This document shows, piece after piece, positions 55,970-64,000 of a stretch of 64,000 nucleotides of DNA. A program made the position numbers and the translations under genes. Numbering within the stretch: the first letter of the stretch is position 1; each line of letters opens with the position of its first letter. Source of the DNA: Planosporangium thailandense. GTDB lineage: Bacteria > Actinomycetota > Actinomycetes > Mycobacteriales > Micromonosporaceae. The stretch covers positions 1-64,000 of the forward strand of contig NZ_JAATVY010000002.1 of assembly GCF_011947195.1 (NCBI RefSeq). The letters run 5' to 3'. The notes under the pieces are model-generated. The model was given only the letters and a program-made list of their open reading frames with translations, ran no database searches and was not told the origin of the DNA.

Positions 55970-56628
55970 TCGGCTTCGGGCGACCGGACTGTCCGGTCGC
56001 CCGAGGCCCCACCCAGCTTGCCGCTCCACCGCGTGAACAGCGTGTGGGGCACCCCGATCGCATCGAGCACCTTGCCGGCGACAAAGTCGATCAGTTGCTG
56101 GGCCGACGCGTTCGCGCCCGCGGCATAGAACCCCGGACTGGCGGGGAGCACGGTCGCGCCGGCGTCGTACAGCGCGATCAGGTGTTCCAGGTGGCTGCGG
56201 GTCACCGGGGTCTCGCGGGGCACTACGACGACGGGCCGGTGCTCCTTGAGGTTGACCTCCGCTGCGCGCTGAAGCAAGTCCTTGGACAGGCCGATCGCGA
56301 TGCCGGCGCACGACGCCGTGCTCGCCGGCACCACGACCATGCCCTGGGCCGGGTACGAGCCGCTGCTCGGTCCGGCGGCGAGGTCACCGGCGGACCAGTA
56401 CGTCACGTCGCTCCCGGACAGGTCCCGGCCGCCCAGCCAGGCGGCGAGGTCGTCCTTCCAGTGCGCGTCCCGGAACGGCCGCCCGGTCTCGTCGAGCAGG
56501 GTCAGCCGGGCGGCGCGGGAGACGATGAGGTCGACCGGTTCGCCGGCGTCGAGCAGGGCGCCGAGCACCGAGGCCGCGTACGGCGTTCCCGACGCTCCGG
56601 ACACCCCCACGATCCATGGCCGACGCAT
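55966..56628 (-). CDS. ubiX: UbiX-type flavin prenyltransferase
   Basis: Makes prenylated FMN, the cofactor of UbiD-type decarboxylases. 220 residues with the N-terminal WIVGVSGASGTPYAASVL and the later VVPASTASCAGIAIGLS, RPVVVVPRETP and LPASPGFYA. ATG 56628 restores the usual start. Its partner decarboxylase is the third gene of the same strand group; the prenyltransferase mqnP lies between. A conserved hairpin at 56648-56697 separates it from mqnP. Confidence 0.93.
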   Translation of the reverse strand: MRRPWIVGVSGASGTPYAASVLGALLDAGEPVDLIVSRAARLTLLDETGRPFRDAHWKDDLAAWLGGRDLSGSDVTYWSAGDLAAGPSSGSYPAQGMVVVPASTASCAGIAIGLSKDLLQRAAEVNLKEHRPVVVVPRETPVTRSHLEHLIALYDAGATVLPASPGFYAAGANASAQQLIDFVAGKVLDAIGVPHTLFTRWSGKLGGASGDRTVRSPEAD

Positions 56629-56647
56629 GCCGTCCACGCTACTCCCG

Positions 56648-56697
56648 CGATCTTGGACACCTGTGCCACCTATAGCTCGCACAAGTGTCCAAGATCG
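56648..56697. repeat. Dispersed hairpin element, copy 2 (GATCTTGGACAC family)
   Basis: Outer arms CGATCTTGGACAC (56648-56660) and 56685-56697 pair perfectly, then one mismatch, then TGTGC with GCACA and a 12-nt loop containing CCTAT. It begins 1 base beyond the mqnP stop. It shares outer arms, mismatch and loop motif with the copy at 31315-31366. Confidence 0.8.
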
Positions 56698-57603
56698 TCA
56701 AACCCTCAGGCCGCTGCGGATCACCAGGTCGGCCAGGGCGAACACGAACAGCGCGATACCCACGAATCCGTTGGCGTCGAAGAACGCCCGGTTGACCCGG
56801 CTCAGGTCGGTGGGTGACACGATCGCGTGCTCGTAGATGAAGACCACGGCGGTGACCAGCAGGCCGATCCACCACAGCCAGCCGAGGCCGACGAGCGCAC
56901 CGAACCAGACGAAGAGCACAAAAGTCGCCACATGCGCAACCGACGAAGCGTTCAGCGCGAAGCGGATCCCGTACCGGGCCGGCACGCTGTGCACGCCGAT
57001 CTGCCGGTCGACCTCGACGTCCTGGCAGGCGTAGATCAGGTCGAAGCCGCCGATCCACAGTCCGACGGCCACGCCGAGCACCCAGGCGGGGCCGGAGCCG
57101 TGGAACGTGCCGGTCACCGCGAGCCACGCGCCGACCGGCGCGACCATCTGGGCGAGGCCGAGGATCGCGTGCGGCCAGTTGGTGAAGCGTTTCCCGTACG
57201 GATAAATGATCAGTGGGATCGCGGCGAGCGGCGACAGCGCCAGGCACAGCGGGTTCAGCAGCGCCGCGGCGGCCACCAGGACGATCAGCGCGACCACCGC
57301 GCCGGTCCAGGCGGTCCGCACGCTCACCGCGCCGGTGACCAGTTCACGCATTGCCGTACGCGGGTTGCGGGCGTCGATGTGCCGGTCGAGGATCCGGTTG
57401 GCCGCCATCGCGAACGTCCGCGCACCGACCATCGCGATGGTGACCAGCAGCAGGTCCAGCCAGCGCACCCGGCGACCGTGCAGCGTCATGGCCGTCAACG
57501 TGGCCAGGTACGCGAATGGCAGCGCGAAGATCGAATGCTCGACCTTGACCAGCCGCAGGAACGATCCCACCCGTCCCGGGCGCGGCTCTACGGCGACCGT
57601 CAC
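56698..57603 (-). CDS. mqnP: Menaquinone biosynthesis prenyltransferase
   Basis: UbiA-family integral membrane prenyltransferase, 301 residues and about nine helices, transferring the polyprenyl chain to the futalosine-derived naphthoate. The two Asp-rich Mg2+ sites are visible, N-x3-D-x3-D in NRILDRHIDARN and D-x3-D in YACQDVEVDRQIG. GTG 57603 overlaps the stop of the decarboxylase gene as GTGA. Together with ubiX and the UbiD-type gene it forms the late menaquinone operon. Confidence 0.92.
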   Translation of the reverse strand: MTVAVEPRPGRVGSFLRLVKVEHSIFALPFAYLATLTAMTLHGRRVRWLDLLLVTIAMVGARTFAMAANRILDRHIDARNPRTAMRELVTGAVSVRTAWTGAVVALIVLVAAAALLNPLCLALSPLAAIPLIIYPYGKRFTNWPHAILGLAQMVAPVGAWLAVTGTFHGSGPAWVLGVAVGLWIGGFDLIYACQDVEVDRQIGVHSVPARYGIRFALNASSVAHVATFVLFVWFGALVGLGWLWWIGLLVTAVVFIYEHAIVSPTDLSRVNRAFFDANGFVGIALFVFALADLVIRSGLRV

Positions 57604-59060
57604 TTGAACCCGTACTCCTTCCAGCGCTTGTCCACGCGCGCGACGATCTCCGGTGACATCGTCATCTCTTCCGGCCATCCCCGCAGGTAGCCCTCCCCGG
57701 GCAGCTTGCGGGTGGCGTCGATCCCGACCTTGCCACCCCAGAACTGCTGGTACGACGCATGGTCGAGGTGGTCGACGGGACCTTGGGTGAGCAGCAGGTC
57801 GTGGGCGTAGTCGACGTTGCCGAACGCCCGGAACGCCACCTCGTGGTAATCGTGCACGTCGCAGTCATCATCGACCACGACGATCAGCTTGGTCAGCGAG
57901 AGCAGGTGCGCGCCCCAGATGGCGTTCATCACCTTCTGGGCGTGCTTGGGGTACCGCTTGCGGATCGACACGATGACGCAGTTGTGGAAGACACCCGGCT
58001 CGGGCATGTCGTAGTCGACGATGTCCGGGATCAGCAGCTTGAGCAGCGGCAGGAAGATACGCTCGGTGGCCTTGCCGATCGGGCCGTCCTCCTGCGGCGG
58101 CTTCGAGGTGATGATCGAGTGGTAGATCGGGTTCTTCTGCATGGTCATGCACTCGATGTGCAGCACCGGGAACGGCTCGACCGGCGTGTAGAAGCCGGTG
58201 TGGTCGCCGAACGGGCCCTCCGGTAGCCGCTCACCCGGCTCGAGGTAGCCCTCCAGGACGATCTGCGCGTTGGCCGGGACCTGGAGCGGCACGGTCAGGC
58301 AGTCGACCATCTCGACCCGCTCGCCGCGTAGAAACCCGGCGAACAGGTACTCGTCGATGTCGCTGGGCAGCGGGGCGGTCGCCGCGTAGCTGACGACCGG
58401 GTCGCAGCCGATCGCGATGGCCACCGGCAGCCGCTGGCCGAGCCGCTCGGCGACCGCGTGGTGGGCGGTGGAGTCCTTGTGGATCTGCCAGTGCATCGCG
58501 AGCGTGTTGCGGGAGTGCTGCTGCAGCCGGTACAGGCCGAGGTTGCGCTTGCCGCTCTCCGGGTCCTTGGTGTGGGTGAGCCCGAAGTTGTGGTAGATCC
58601 CGCCGTCGCCGGGCCAGATCTGCAGACCCGGCAGCCGGTCGAGGTCGACGTCGTCGCCGCGGTAGACGATCTCCTGGCAGGGCGCGTCCTTGACCCGCTT
58701 CGGGGGCACCGACTTGAGCTGCATGAGCTTGCCCAGGCCCTCGCGGATACCCGACCAGCCGACCGGTAACTCCGGCTTGACCAGCTCACCGATGCGCTGG
58801 CCGACCTCGTCGAGGTGGTCGACGCCGAGGGCCATCGCCATGCGTTTCTGCGTACCGAAGAGGTTGATGGCCACCGGCATCTCGCCGCGTACCGGGTTGT
58901 CGAACAGCAGCGCCGGCCCGCCCGCGCGTACGGTCCGGGTGACGATCTCGCTGATCTCCAGCGTCGGGTCGACCGGTGCGCTGACCCGGTGCAGCTCACC
59001 GGCGCGATCGAGCGCCTTCAGGAAGTCCTTGAGATCCGGGTACGGGAAGCCACGCGCCAT
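57600..59060 (-). CDS. UbiD-family menaquinone biosynthesis decarboxylase
   Basis: Prenylated-FMN-dependent decarboxylase of the UbiD family, 486 residues, acting on the naphthoate intermediate of the futalosine pathway (the mqnL-type gene of Streptomyces by recall). The conserved LPGLQIWPGDGGIYHNFGLTHTKDPESG and EGPFGDHTGFYTPVEPFPVLHIECMT segments and a late VVVDDDCDVHDYHEV are typical. ATG 59060 has no Shine-Dalgarno site; GACACT 7 nt upstream suggests a leaderless start. The frame extends 12 codons further. Confidence 0.92.
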   Translation of the reverse strand: MARGFPYPDLKDFLKALDRAGELHRVSAPVDPTLEISEIVTRTVRAGGPALLFDNPVRGEMPVAINLFGTQKRMAMALGVDHLDEVGQRIGELVKPELPVGWSGIREGLGKLMQLKSVPPKRVKDAPCQEIVYRGDDVDLDRLPGLQIWPGDGGIYHNFGLTHTKDPESGKRNLGLYRLQQHSRNTLAMHWQIHKDSTAHHAVAERLGQRLPVAIAIGCDPVVSYAATAPLPSDIDEYLFAGFLRGERVEMVDCLTVPLQVPANAQIVLEGYLEPGERLPEGPFGDHTGFYTPVEPFPVLHIECMTMQKNPIYHSIITSKPPQEDGPIGKATERIFLPLLKLLIPDIVDYDMPEPGVFHNCVIVSIRKRYPKHAQKVMNAIWGAHLLSLTKLIVVVDDDCDVHDYHEVAFRAFGNVDYAHDLLLTQGPVDHLDHASYQQFWGGKVGIDATRKLPGEGYLRGWPEEMTMSPEIVARVDKRWKEYGFK

Positions 59061-59216
59061 GGCGTCAAGTGTCCCAACCCGCAGGTACGTGCTCACCAGC
59101 GCCCTGACGATAACCGATCGTAATCGGACGACGACGACAGCGATCTATGAGCAATGGCAAGTACTTCGATATGCTGCGCCGGCCCAACCCCCCTCCCCTT
59201 TGGACAAGGGACGTCA

Positions 59217-60785
59217 ATGAACCGCACTCCTCGTACCTGGGCGGCTCGGATCGGTGTCAGCGCGGCCGCTGCCGTCGCGCTCGGCGCCGCCGCGCTCCCG
59301 GCGCACGCCGACGTCACTGAGCCCCCGTCGGCCAGCGCATCACTCGACACGAACCTCACGATCGGTGGCCCCGGTTCGCACGGCAAGGCGGTACCCGTCT
59401 ATGTGGACGCCACCCGGGCCACCGGCTTGAAGGTCACCTTCGACGTCAGCGGCCTCGCCGGCGTCGCCACCGTCACGTTCCCGGACAACTGCAAGGCCGC
59501 CGGCCCGGTGGAGACCTGCACCTTCGCCAACGCGGCGGAGCTGCACGAGATCATGCCGCTGGTCCTGCGCCCCGCGGCGGGCGCCAAGGCCGGTGACAGC
59601 GGGAAGATCTCGCTCACCACATCCGCCGACGGCCTCACCGCATACACGTCCACCTCGACCGTCACCCTGGCCGACGGGGTGGACATGGTGATGCTCTCGG
59701 GTCGCGTCAAGACCGGAACCGCCAAGCCGCACGACAAGGTCGGTGTACCGGTCTCGTTCATGAACGCCGGCAACCAGCCCGCTGACGGCTACCAGATCAC
59801 GCTGTTCTTCGACCACGGTCTGGTTCCGGACACCTACACCAACTGCAAGTACGGCGAGGACCACACCACCCACGTCGTGGTCTGCACCTTCACCGACCCC
59901 GCCGACGCGATGGCGCCCGGCGACGCCGTGCAGATGGACGACTTCGGCGCGACGGTGTCCGGCGACGCGTTCGGCGCGGAGGCCACCGACTTCCGGGTCG
60001 ACGGCCTCACCACCGCCAACGCGGCCCGCGCCGGGCTCACGCTGAGCGCGCGGGCGGGTGGGCGGACGCTGCACGTCAAGCGGATCGCCAGCCCCCGGGC
60101 CACGGTGAAGGCGGCTGAGATCTACGACAACGACAACTGGGGCTTCGCCGACTGGGATGTGGCCAACACGAACGACGTCGGCGCGATCGGCGCCACGGCG
60201 TCCGGACAGGTCGGCGACGTCGTCTCGGTCACCGTCGGGTTGAAGAACAACGGTCCGGGCTCTCTGGACAGCACCCGCGCCGCCGAGCCGGCCCTGGCCT
60301 TCGTCTTCGAGGTCCCGCCGGGCACGCAGGTGACCAGCGCGCCGCAGACCTGCGCATCCGTGACCGACGACGCCGGTACTCCGCGGGAGCAGCCCGGCCA
60401 GCCCGGCGGGGCGTACTACCGGTGCCGCAGCGGAAACTTCATGGCGGCGGGCGCCACTCTCTCCGCGACGTTCAAGCTGAAGATCACCAAGGTCAGCCCG
60501 GACGCGTCCGGCACGGTGGGCCTCGCCAACCCGTACGTCTCGTCGGTGCCCGGCTGGATCCACGATGCCAACCCGGCCAACGACCAGGCCCGCGTGGTCA
60601 TCAACCCGACCAGCGGTGGCTCGGGTGGCGGCAGCGGCAGCGGCACTCTGCCGATCACCGGCGCCCAGACCGGCCTGCTCGTCGCCGGCGGCGTGGTGCT
60701 GCTCGGCGGCGGCGGCGCGATGTACCTGTTCGCCCGGCGGCGCCGGATCGTCCTCGTCGCGGACGGGGACGGCCGCGCCTCCTGA
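59217..60785 (+). CDS. LPXTG-anchored surface protein
   Basis: 522 residues, third sortase-type surface protein in the window. Signal peptide about 1-32 (AHA cleavage), two or three DUF11-like beta-sandwich modules (for example ASGQVGDVVSVTVGLKNNGPGS), a Gly/Ser linker, LPITG, a hydrophobic helix and RRRR with a 12-residue acidic tail. ATG 59217 has AAGGGA 5-6 nt upstream. Resembles the protein at 27122-28804. Role unknown. Confidence 0.85.
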   Translation: MNRTPRTWAARIGVSAAAAVALGAAALPAHADVTEPPSASASLDTNLTIGGPGSHGKAVPVYVDATRATGLKVTFDVSGLAGVATVTFPDNCKAAGPVETCTFANAAELHEIMPLVLRPAAGAKAGDSGKISLTTSADGLTAYTSTSTVTLADGVDMVMLSGRVKTGTAKPHDKVGVPVSFMNAGNQPADGYQITLFFDHGLVPDTYTNCKYGEDHTTHVVVCTFTDPADAMAPGDAVQMDDFGATVSGDAFGAEATDFRVDGLTTANAARAGLTLSARAGGRTLHVKRIASPRATVKAAEIYDNDNWGFADWDVANTNDVGAIGATASGQVGDVVSVTVGLKNNGPGSLDSTRAAEPALAFVFEVPPGTQVTSAPQTCASVTDDAGTPREQPGQPGGAYYRCRSGNFMAAGATLSATFKLKITKVSPDASGTVGLANPYVSSVPGWIHDANPANDQARVVINPTSGGSGGGSGSGTLPITGAQTGLLVAGGVVLLGGGGAMYLFARRRRIVLVADGDGRAS

Positions 60786-60801
60786 TCCCTGCCCGGCACA
60801 G

Positions 60802-60834
60802 CAGCGGCCCCCGGGGAAACCCCGGGGGCCGCTG
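60802..60834. terminator. Bidirectional terminator hairpin
   Basis: A perfect 15-bp GC stem (60802-60816 with 60820-60834) and an AAA loop between the convergent LPXTG and ccsB genes. Confidence 0.85.
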
Positions 60835-60853
60835 TCGGTTCAGGACCGGGCGG

Positions 60854-61852
60854 TCACTTGACGCCGGCGTACGAGTGCATGCCCGTCACCACCAGGTTGA
60901 TGACGAACAGGTTGACCATCATCGTGCCCCAGCCGACCACGGCGATGCAGGTCGCCACCCACCGCTTGACGCTGGGCGTGGCCCGCGCGTGCAGATAGCC
61001 GGCGTAGATCACCCATGAGATGAACGACCAGGTCTCCTTGGGGTCCCAGGTCCAGTACGAGGTCCACGCCTGACGGGCCCAGATCGCGCCGCAGATGATG
61101 GCGAACGTCCAGATCGGGAACGCGAACGCGTGTACCCGGAAGGTCAGCCGCTCCAGCGTCTCGGCCGCCGGCAGCCGGTACCCCAGCGAGCACGGGAACG
61201 AGCGCTTGCCCTGGTCGTACCCGAGGCGGATCAGCGTCAGCGCGGCGGCGACGAAGCCGACGAGGAGCACCCCGGACGCGGTCACCGCGGCGGTCACGTG
61301 AATCTTCAGCCAGTACGAGTTGAGCGCTGGCATCAGCGGACCGGCCGAGGTGTACAGCCGGACCGCGTCGATGAACAGCATGATGATCAGCGCGAGCGTC
61401 ACGAACACGCCCAGCGGGCGGACGGCGGGGCGGCGGTTCAGCAGCACCAGCCACGCGGTCGCGCCGACGAAGCAGACCGCCAGCACGAACTCGTACATGT
61501 TGCCCCAGGGCACGCGGTGGGCGGCCAGTCCCCGGGCGACGATCGTCGCCAGATGCGCGGCGTACCCGACGACCGTCAACGCGACCGCGAACCGGCCGAT
61601 CAGCGCGGTCCGGCCGGTGGGGCCCTCGGGAGTCGCCGGGGCGGCGGGCGGCGCGGGAGTCGCCGGGTCGCCGCCATCGCCGCCGGCGCCCACGGTCACC
61701 AGTACCCGTTCGGGCGTCGGCGCCGCGGTTCGCGTCGCGGCGCGGGCCACCGCTCCCCGGCCGCCGAAGGACAGCTCAGCGGCGTACGCGATCATCGCCA
61801 CCAGGTATGCCAGGACCGTGACGACAAGGAGATGGTTGGAAAGGGCGCCCAT
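60854..61852 (-). CDS. ccsB: Cytochrome c biogenesis protein CcsB
   Basis: System II heme exporter/ligase component, 332 residues with about eight helices. The heme-handling tryptophan-rich WWD-type motif is seen in WTWDPKETWSFISW. ATG 61852 overlaps the resB stop (ATGA); the longer frame is the shadow of resB. A variable Gly/Pro/Ala loop lies at about 30-80. Works with ResB to attach heme to c-type cytochromes outside the membrane. Confidence 0.93.
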   Translation of the reverse strand: MGALSNHLLVVTVLAYLVAMIAYAAELSFGGRGAVARAATRTAAPTPERVLVTVGAGGDGGDPATPAPPAAPATPEGPTGRTALIGRFAVALTVVGYAAHLATIVARGLAAHRVPWGNMYEFVLAVCFVGATAWLVLLNRRPAVRPLGVFVTLALIIMLFIDAVRLYTSAGPLMPALNSYWLKIHVTAAVTASGVLLVGFVAAALTLIRLGYDQGKRSFPCSLGYRLPAAETLERLTFRVHAFAFPIWTFAIICGAIWARQAWTSYWTWDPKETWSFISWVIYAGYLHARATPSVKRWVATCIAVVGWGTMMVNLFVINLVVTGMHSYAGVK

Positions 61853-63426
61853 CAGAAAGTCCCTTCTTTTCGTGCCGCCTGCACGATCTCGTCGAACTCG
61901 TCGGCGAAACCGGGGTAGTCGGTGCGCGGCAGACCGGCCGCCTCGATGCGGTCGCCGTCGACCCGCAGCCAGATCCGCCGCCGCTTGCCCCACAGCGACA
62001 GCAGCAGCCCACCCAGCAGGCACACCGCCGCGACGAGGACGTACATCTCACCTGGGTCGTGGCGGACCGTCATGGTCGCGAACGGCTGGGTGCCGAGAAA
62101 CTCGACCTTCGACCCGTCCGGTAGGGGCCACGACTGGCCGGGCTTGAGCGCCCTCGTCGTGTCGAACTGCCTGAGCTGGCCGGAGGCGATGCGCGCCTGG
62201 TCGAGCGTGTACACCGACTTCGCCAACCCGGCGTCCATGCCCAGGTTGCCCTTGTAGGCGACCAGCATGAGCCGCGGGTTGCGCTCCTGCGGGTGCAGGG
62301 ACTCCGCGCTGTGCGTGTCCGTCGACGACATGGTCGGCAGGTAGATCCCCTGGAACCCGATCTGGTCGTTCGGGTCCTGCTTGCCGGTCTTCGGGTCGAC
62401 GTTGGCGTCGGGGAACGCAGCGACGCCCTCGCTGGTCAGCGTGGCCTCGTTGCTCGGGATGAACGGCAGGACCGAGGTCTGCGACCGCCCGAACCGGTCG
62501 GTGTACTTGATGATCGGCGCGTACCCGTGTCCCAGCAGGTAGACGCCTGCGCCGTCGACCCGCAGCGGGTGGTTGACCTGGATCTTGGCCGGGTGCTGCA
62601 CCCCATCGGCGCCCGAGTAGTGCACGTACGCCGTGTACGAGGTCGGCTGGTCCTTGGCGGAGTAGGTCGCGTCGAAGCGGTCGAGCTGCACACAGAACGG
62701 CGGCAGGTCGCCGGGGTGCACCCGGGCGCCCAGGCCGTAGTCGTCGTACTGCTGGAGCGTGTTGCAGAAAGCGTTGTCCGGCCCAGCGACGATGTTGCGG
62801 CTGCCGTGCCAGCCGTACCACGAGCTGACCGCCACACCGATCAGGATCGCCAGCAGAGCGAAGTGGAAGAGCAGGTTGCCGCTCTCCTTCAGGTAGCCCT
62901 TCTCGGCGCTGACCGTCGTGCCGCGCACGGCGACCCGGAAGCGGCGCTTGCGCAACAGCGCGGCGAGCTTCTCAACGTCCCCGCCCTTCCCTGTCGCGTA
63001 CGCGGGCATCCGTGACAGGCGCGCCGGCGCGTCCGGGGGCTGCCGCAGCAGCGCCGTGATGTGGCTGCGCAGACGGGGCACCAGGCAGCCCACGAGCGAG
63101 ATGAACAGCAGCAGGTAGATCGCCGAGAACCAGGGCGAGGAGAAGACGTCGAACAGGTAGAACCGGTCGAGCGTGCGGCCCAGGGAGCCGTGCGTGCGCA
63201 GGTACGTGTTGACGTCTTCGATCTTGATGCTGCGCTGCGGCAGCAGCGAACCGGGGATCGCCGCGACGGCGAGCAGGAACAGCAGCACCAGCGCGGTACG
63301 CATGCTGGTGAGCTGCCGCCAACCCCGGCGGGCGAGCGCGACCACCCAGGGCCCGAAGCCGTTGCCGCGCGGCAGCGGCGCACCGGAGTCGACGCGGTCG
63401 GCCGCTGGGGCCTCCACGGTTGCCAT
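61852..63426 (-). CDS. resB: Cytochrome c biogenesis protein ResB
   Basis: System II partner of CcsB, 524 residues: three helices in the first 220 residues, a large extracytoplasmic domain (about 230-470) and one C-terminal helix. Family segments IPGSLLPQRSIKIEDVNTYL and YLKESGNLLFHFALLAILIGVA are present. ATG 63426 directly follows the ccdA stop. Confidence 0.93.
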   Translation of the reverse strand: MATVEAPAADRVDSGAPLPRGNGFGPWVVALARRGWRQLTSMRTALVLLFLLAVAAIPGSLLPQRSIKIEDVNTYLRTHGSLGRTLDRFYLFDVFSSPWFSAIYLLLFISLVGCLVPRLRSHITALLRQPPDAPARLSRMPAYATGKGGDVEKLAALLRKRRFRVAVRGTTVSAEKGYLKESGNLLFHFALLAILIGVAVSSWYGWHGSRNIVAGPDNAFCNTLQQYDDYGLGARVHPGDLPPFCVQLDRFDATYSAKDQPTSYTAYVHYSGADGVQHPAKIQVNHPLRVDGAGVYLLGHGYAPIIKYTDRFGRSQTSVLPFIPSNEATLTSEGVAAFPDANVDPKTGKQDPNDQIGFQGIYLPTMSSTDTHSAESLHPQERNPRLMLVAYKGNLGMDAGLAKSVYTLDQARIASGQLRQFDTTRALKPGQSWPLPDGSKVEFLGTQPFATMTVRHDPGEMYVLVAAVCLLGGLLLSLWGKRRRIWLRVDGDRIEAAGLPRTDYPGFADEFDEIVQAARKEGTF

Positions 63427-64000
63427 CTAGACGCTCACCTCCCCCGCGCCGACCGTAGCGCGCAACCAGTTGACGAAGTCGAGCCAGCCGCCCGTGACGA
63501 GGGCCAACCCGACGACGATGAGCAGCACGCCGCCCAGCCGGGTGATCCACATGCTGTTGCGCCGGATCGCCCGGAACACCCCCAACAGCCGGCGGAAGCC
63601 GAGCCCGAACGCGATGAACGGCAGCCCGAGCCCGGCGCAGTACGCGGCGGCGAGGACCACCGCCCGGCCCATCGAGCCGCCGACGGCCGACAGCCCGAGC
63701 ACCACACCGAGCGTCGGCCCGAGGCACGGGCTCCACGACAGCGCGAAGACCGCGCCGAACACCGGGGCGCCGATCAGCCCGGCGTTCGGCAGCCGGTGGA
63801 TACGCCACTCCCGCTGGAGTCCGGGGATCAGGCCGGCGAACGCCGCCCCGAGCAAGATGATCAACGCACCGATGACGACCTCGACGACGCGCTGATGGCG
63901 CAGCAGCGACCGGCCGGCGCTGGCCAGGAGCACGTTGACGACCACGAACACGCTGGCGAACCCGGCGACGAACAGCGACGTGCCGGCCAGTACCCGGCCC
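63427..64000 (-). CDS. ccdA: Cytochrome c biogenesis protein CcdA, 5' end beyond the window
   Basis: Membrane thiol-disulfide carrier that supplies reducing power to keep apocytochrome cysteines reduced. The last 191 codons are present and the frame stays open to the right edge; the first helix and the first redox cysteine lie beyond it. Visible: LSWSPCLGPTLGVVLG with the second cysteine, CAGLGLPFIAFGLGF, and a C-terminal helix. Ends directly before resB, giving the usual ccdA-resB-ccsB order; a thioredoxin-like ResA gene is expected just upstream. Confidence 0.9.
   Translation of the reverse strand, partial: GRVLAGTSLFVAGFASVFVVVNVLLASAGRSLLRHQRVVEVVIGALIILLGAAFAGLIPGLQREWRIHRLPNAGLIGAPVFGAVFALSWSPCLGPTLGVVLGLSAVGGSMGRAVVLAAAYCAGLGLPFIAFGLGFRRLLGVFRAIRRNSMWITRLGGVLLIVVGLALVTGGWLDFVNWLRATVGAGEVSV

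Overview
This is chromosomal DNA from a high-GC Gram-positive actinobacterium, most plausibly a member of the Micromonosporaceae (Micromonospora/Actinoplanes-like). The reasons are strong G/C third-position bias, many GTG starts, pervasive ATGA/GTGA stop-start overlaps, type VII secretion genes, the futalosine route to menaquinone, LPXTG surface proteins and a BldC regulator. From memory, the grouping of menaquinone genes around a 14-gene nuo operon resembles a conserved region of the Streptomyces chromosome; I have not checked this. I see no phage, insertion sequence, CRISPR, rRNA or tRNA.

Layout. 0-7.3 kb: type VII secretion genes eccB and eccE (eccE broken by an in-frame amber codon), a small membrane protein, a RarD-type transporter, an ECF sigma/anti-sigma pair and an IclR regulator. 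7.6-27 kb, all minus strand: menG, menJ, the complete complex I operon nuoA-N, then a polyprenyl diphosphate synthase. Two homologous micro-ORFs of about 30 codons are spliced into the nuo operon (nuoC/nuoD and nuoL/nuoM) with stop-start overlaps on both sides. 27-31 kb: an LPXTG protein, mqnC and an aldo/keto reductase. 31-35 kb: paaABCDE for phenylacetyl-CoA epoxidation. 35-43.5 kb: a secreted beta-lactamase-fold protein, mqnA, an ArsR/MFS pair, a HelD-like helicase, a VOC protein and a second LPXTG protein. 43.6-46.6 kb: a cobalamin ABC importer (btuFCD) under a cobalamin riboswitch. 46.5-50 kb: YbaB-like protein, two small membrane proteins, a DUF559 protein and mqnE. 50-55 kb: an NlpC/P60 hydrolase, a proline-rich membrane protein, a DEAD-box helicase and a glycolipid-binding-fold protein. 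55-59 kb: Lrp regulator, bldC, ubiX, mqnP and a UbiD-type decarboxylase. 59-64 kb: a third LPXTG protein, then ccsB, resB and ccdA (cut by the right edge).

How it fits together. Most of the window builds a menaquinone-based respiratory chain: MqnA, MqnE and MqnC make the early futalosine intermediates, the UbiD/UbiX and MqnP proteins decarboxylate and prenylate, the polyprenyl synthase supplies the side chain, MenG methylates, MenJ probably reduces one side-chain double bond, complex I reduces the quinone, and CcdA/ResB/CcsB mature c-type cytochromes. MqnB and MqnD, also needed, are not here.

Non-coding structure is unusually rich: long near-perfect intergenic hairpins (one family present twice), tandem repeats at gene ends, a run of DnaA-box-like 9-mers upstream of the DUF559 gene, and many probable leaderless starts (TAnnnT 5-7 nt before the start codon).
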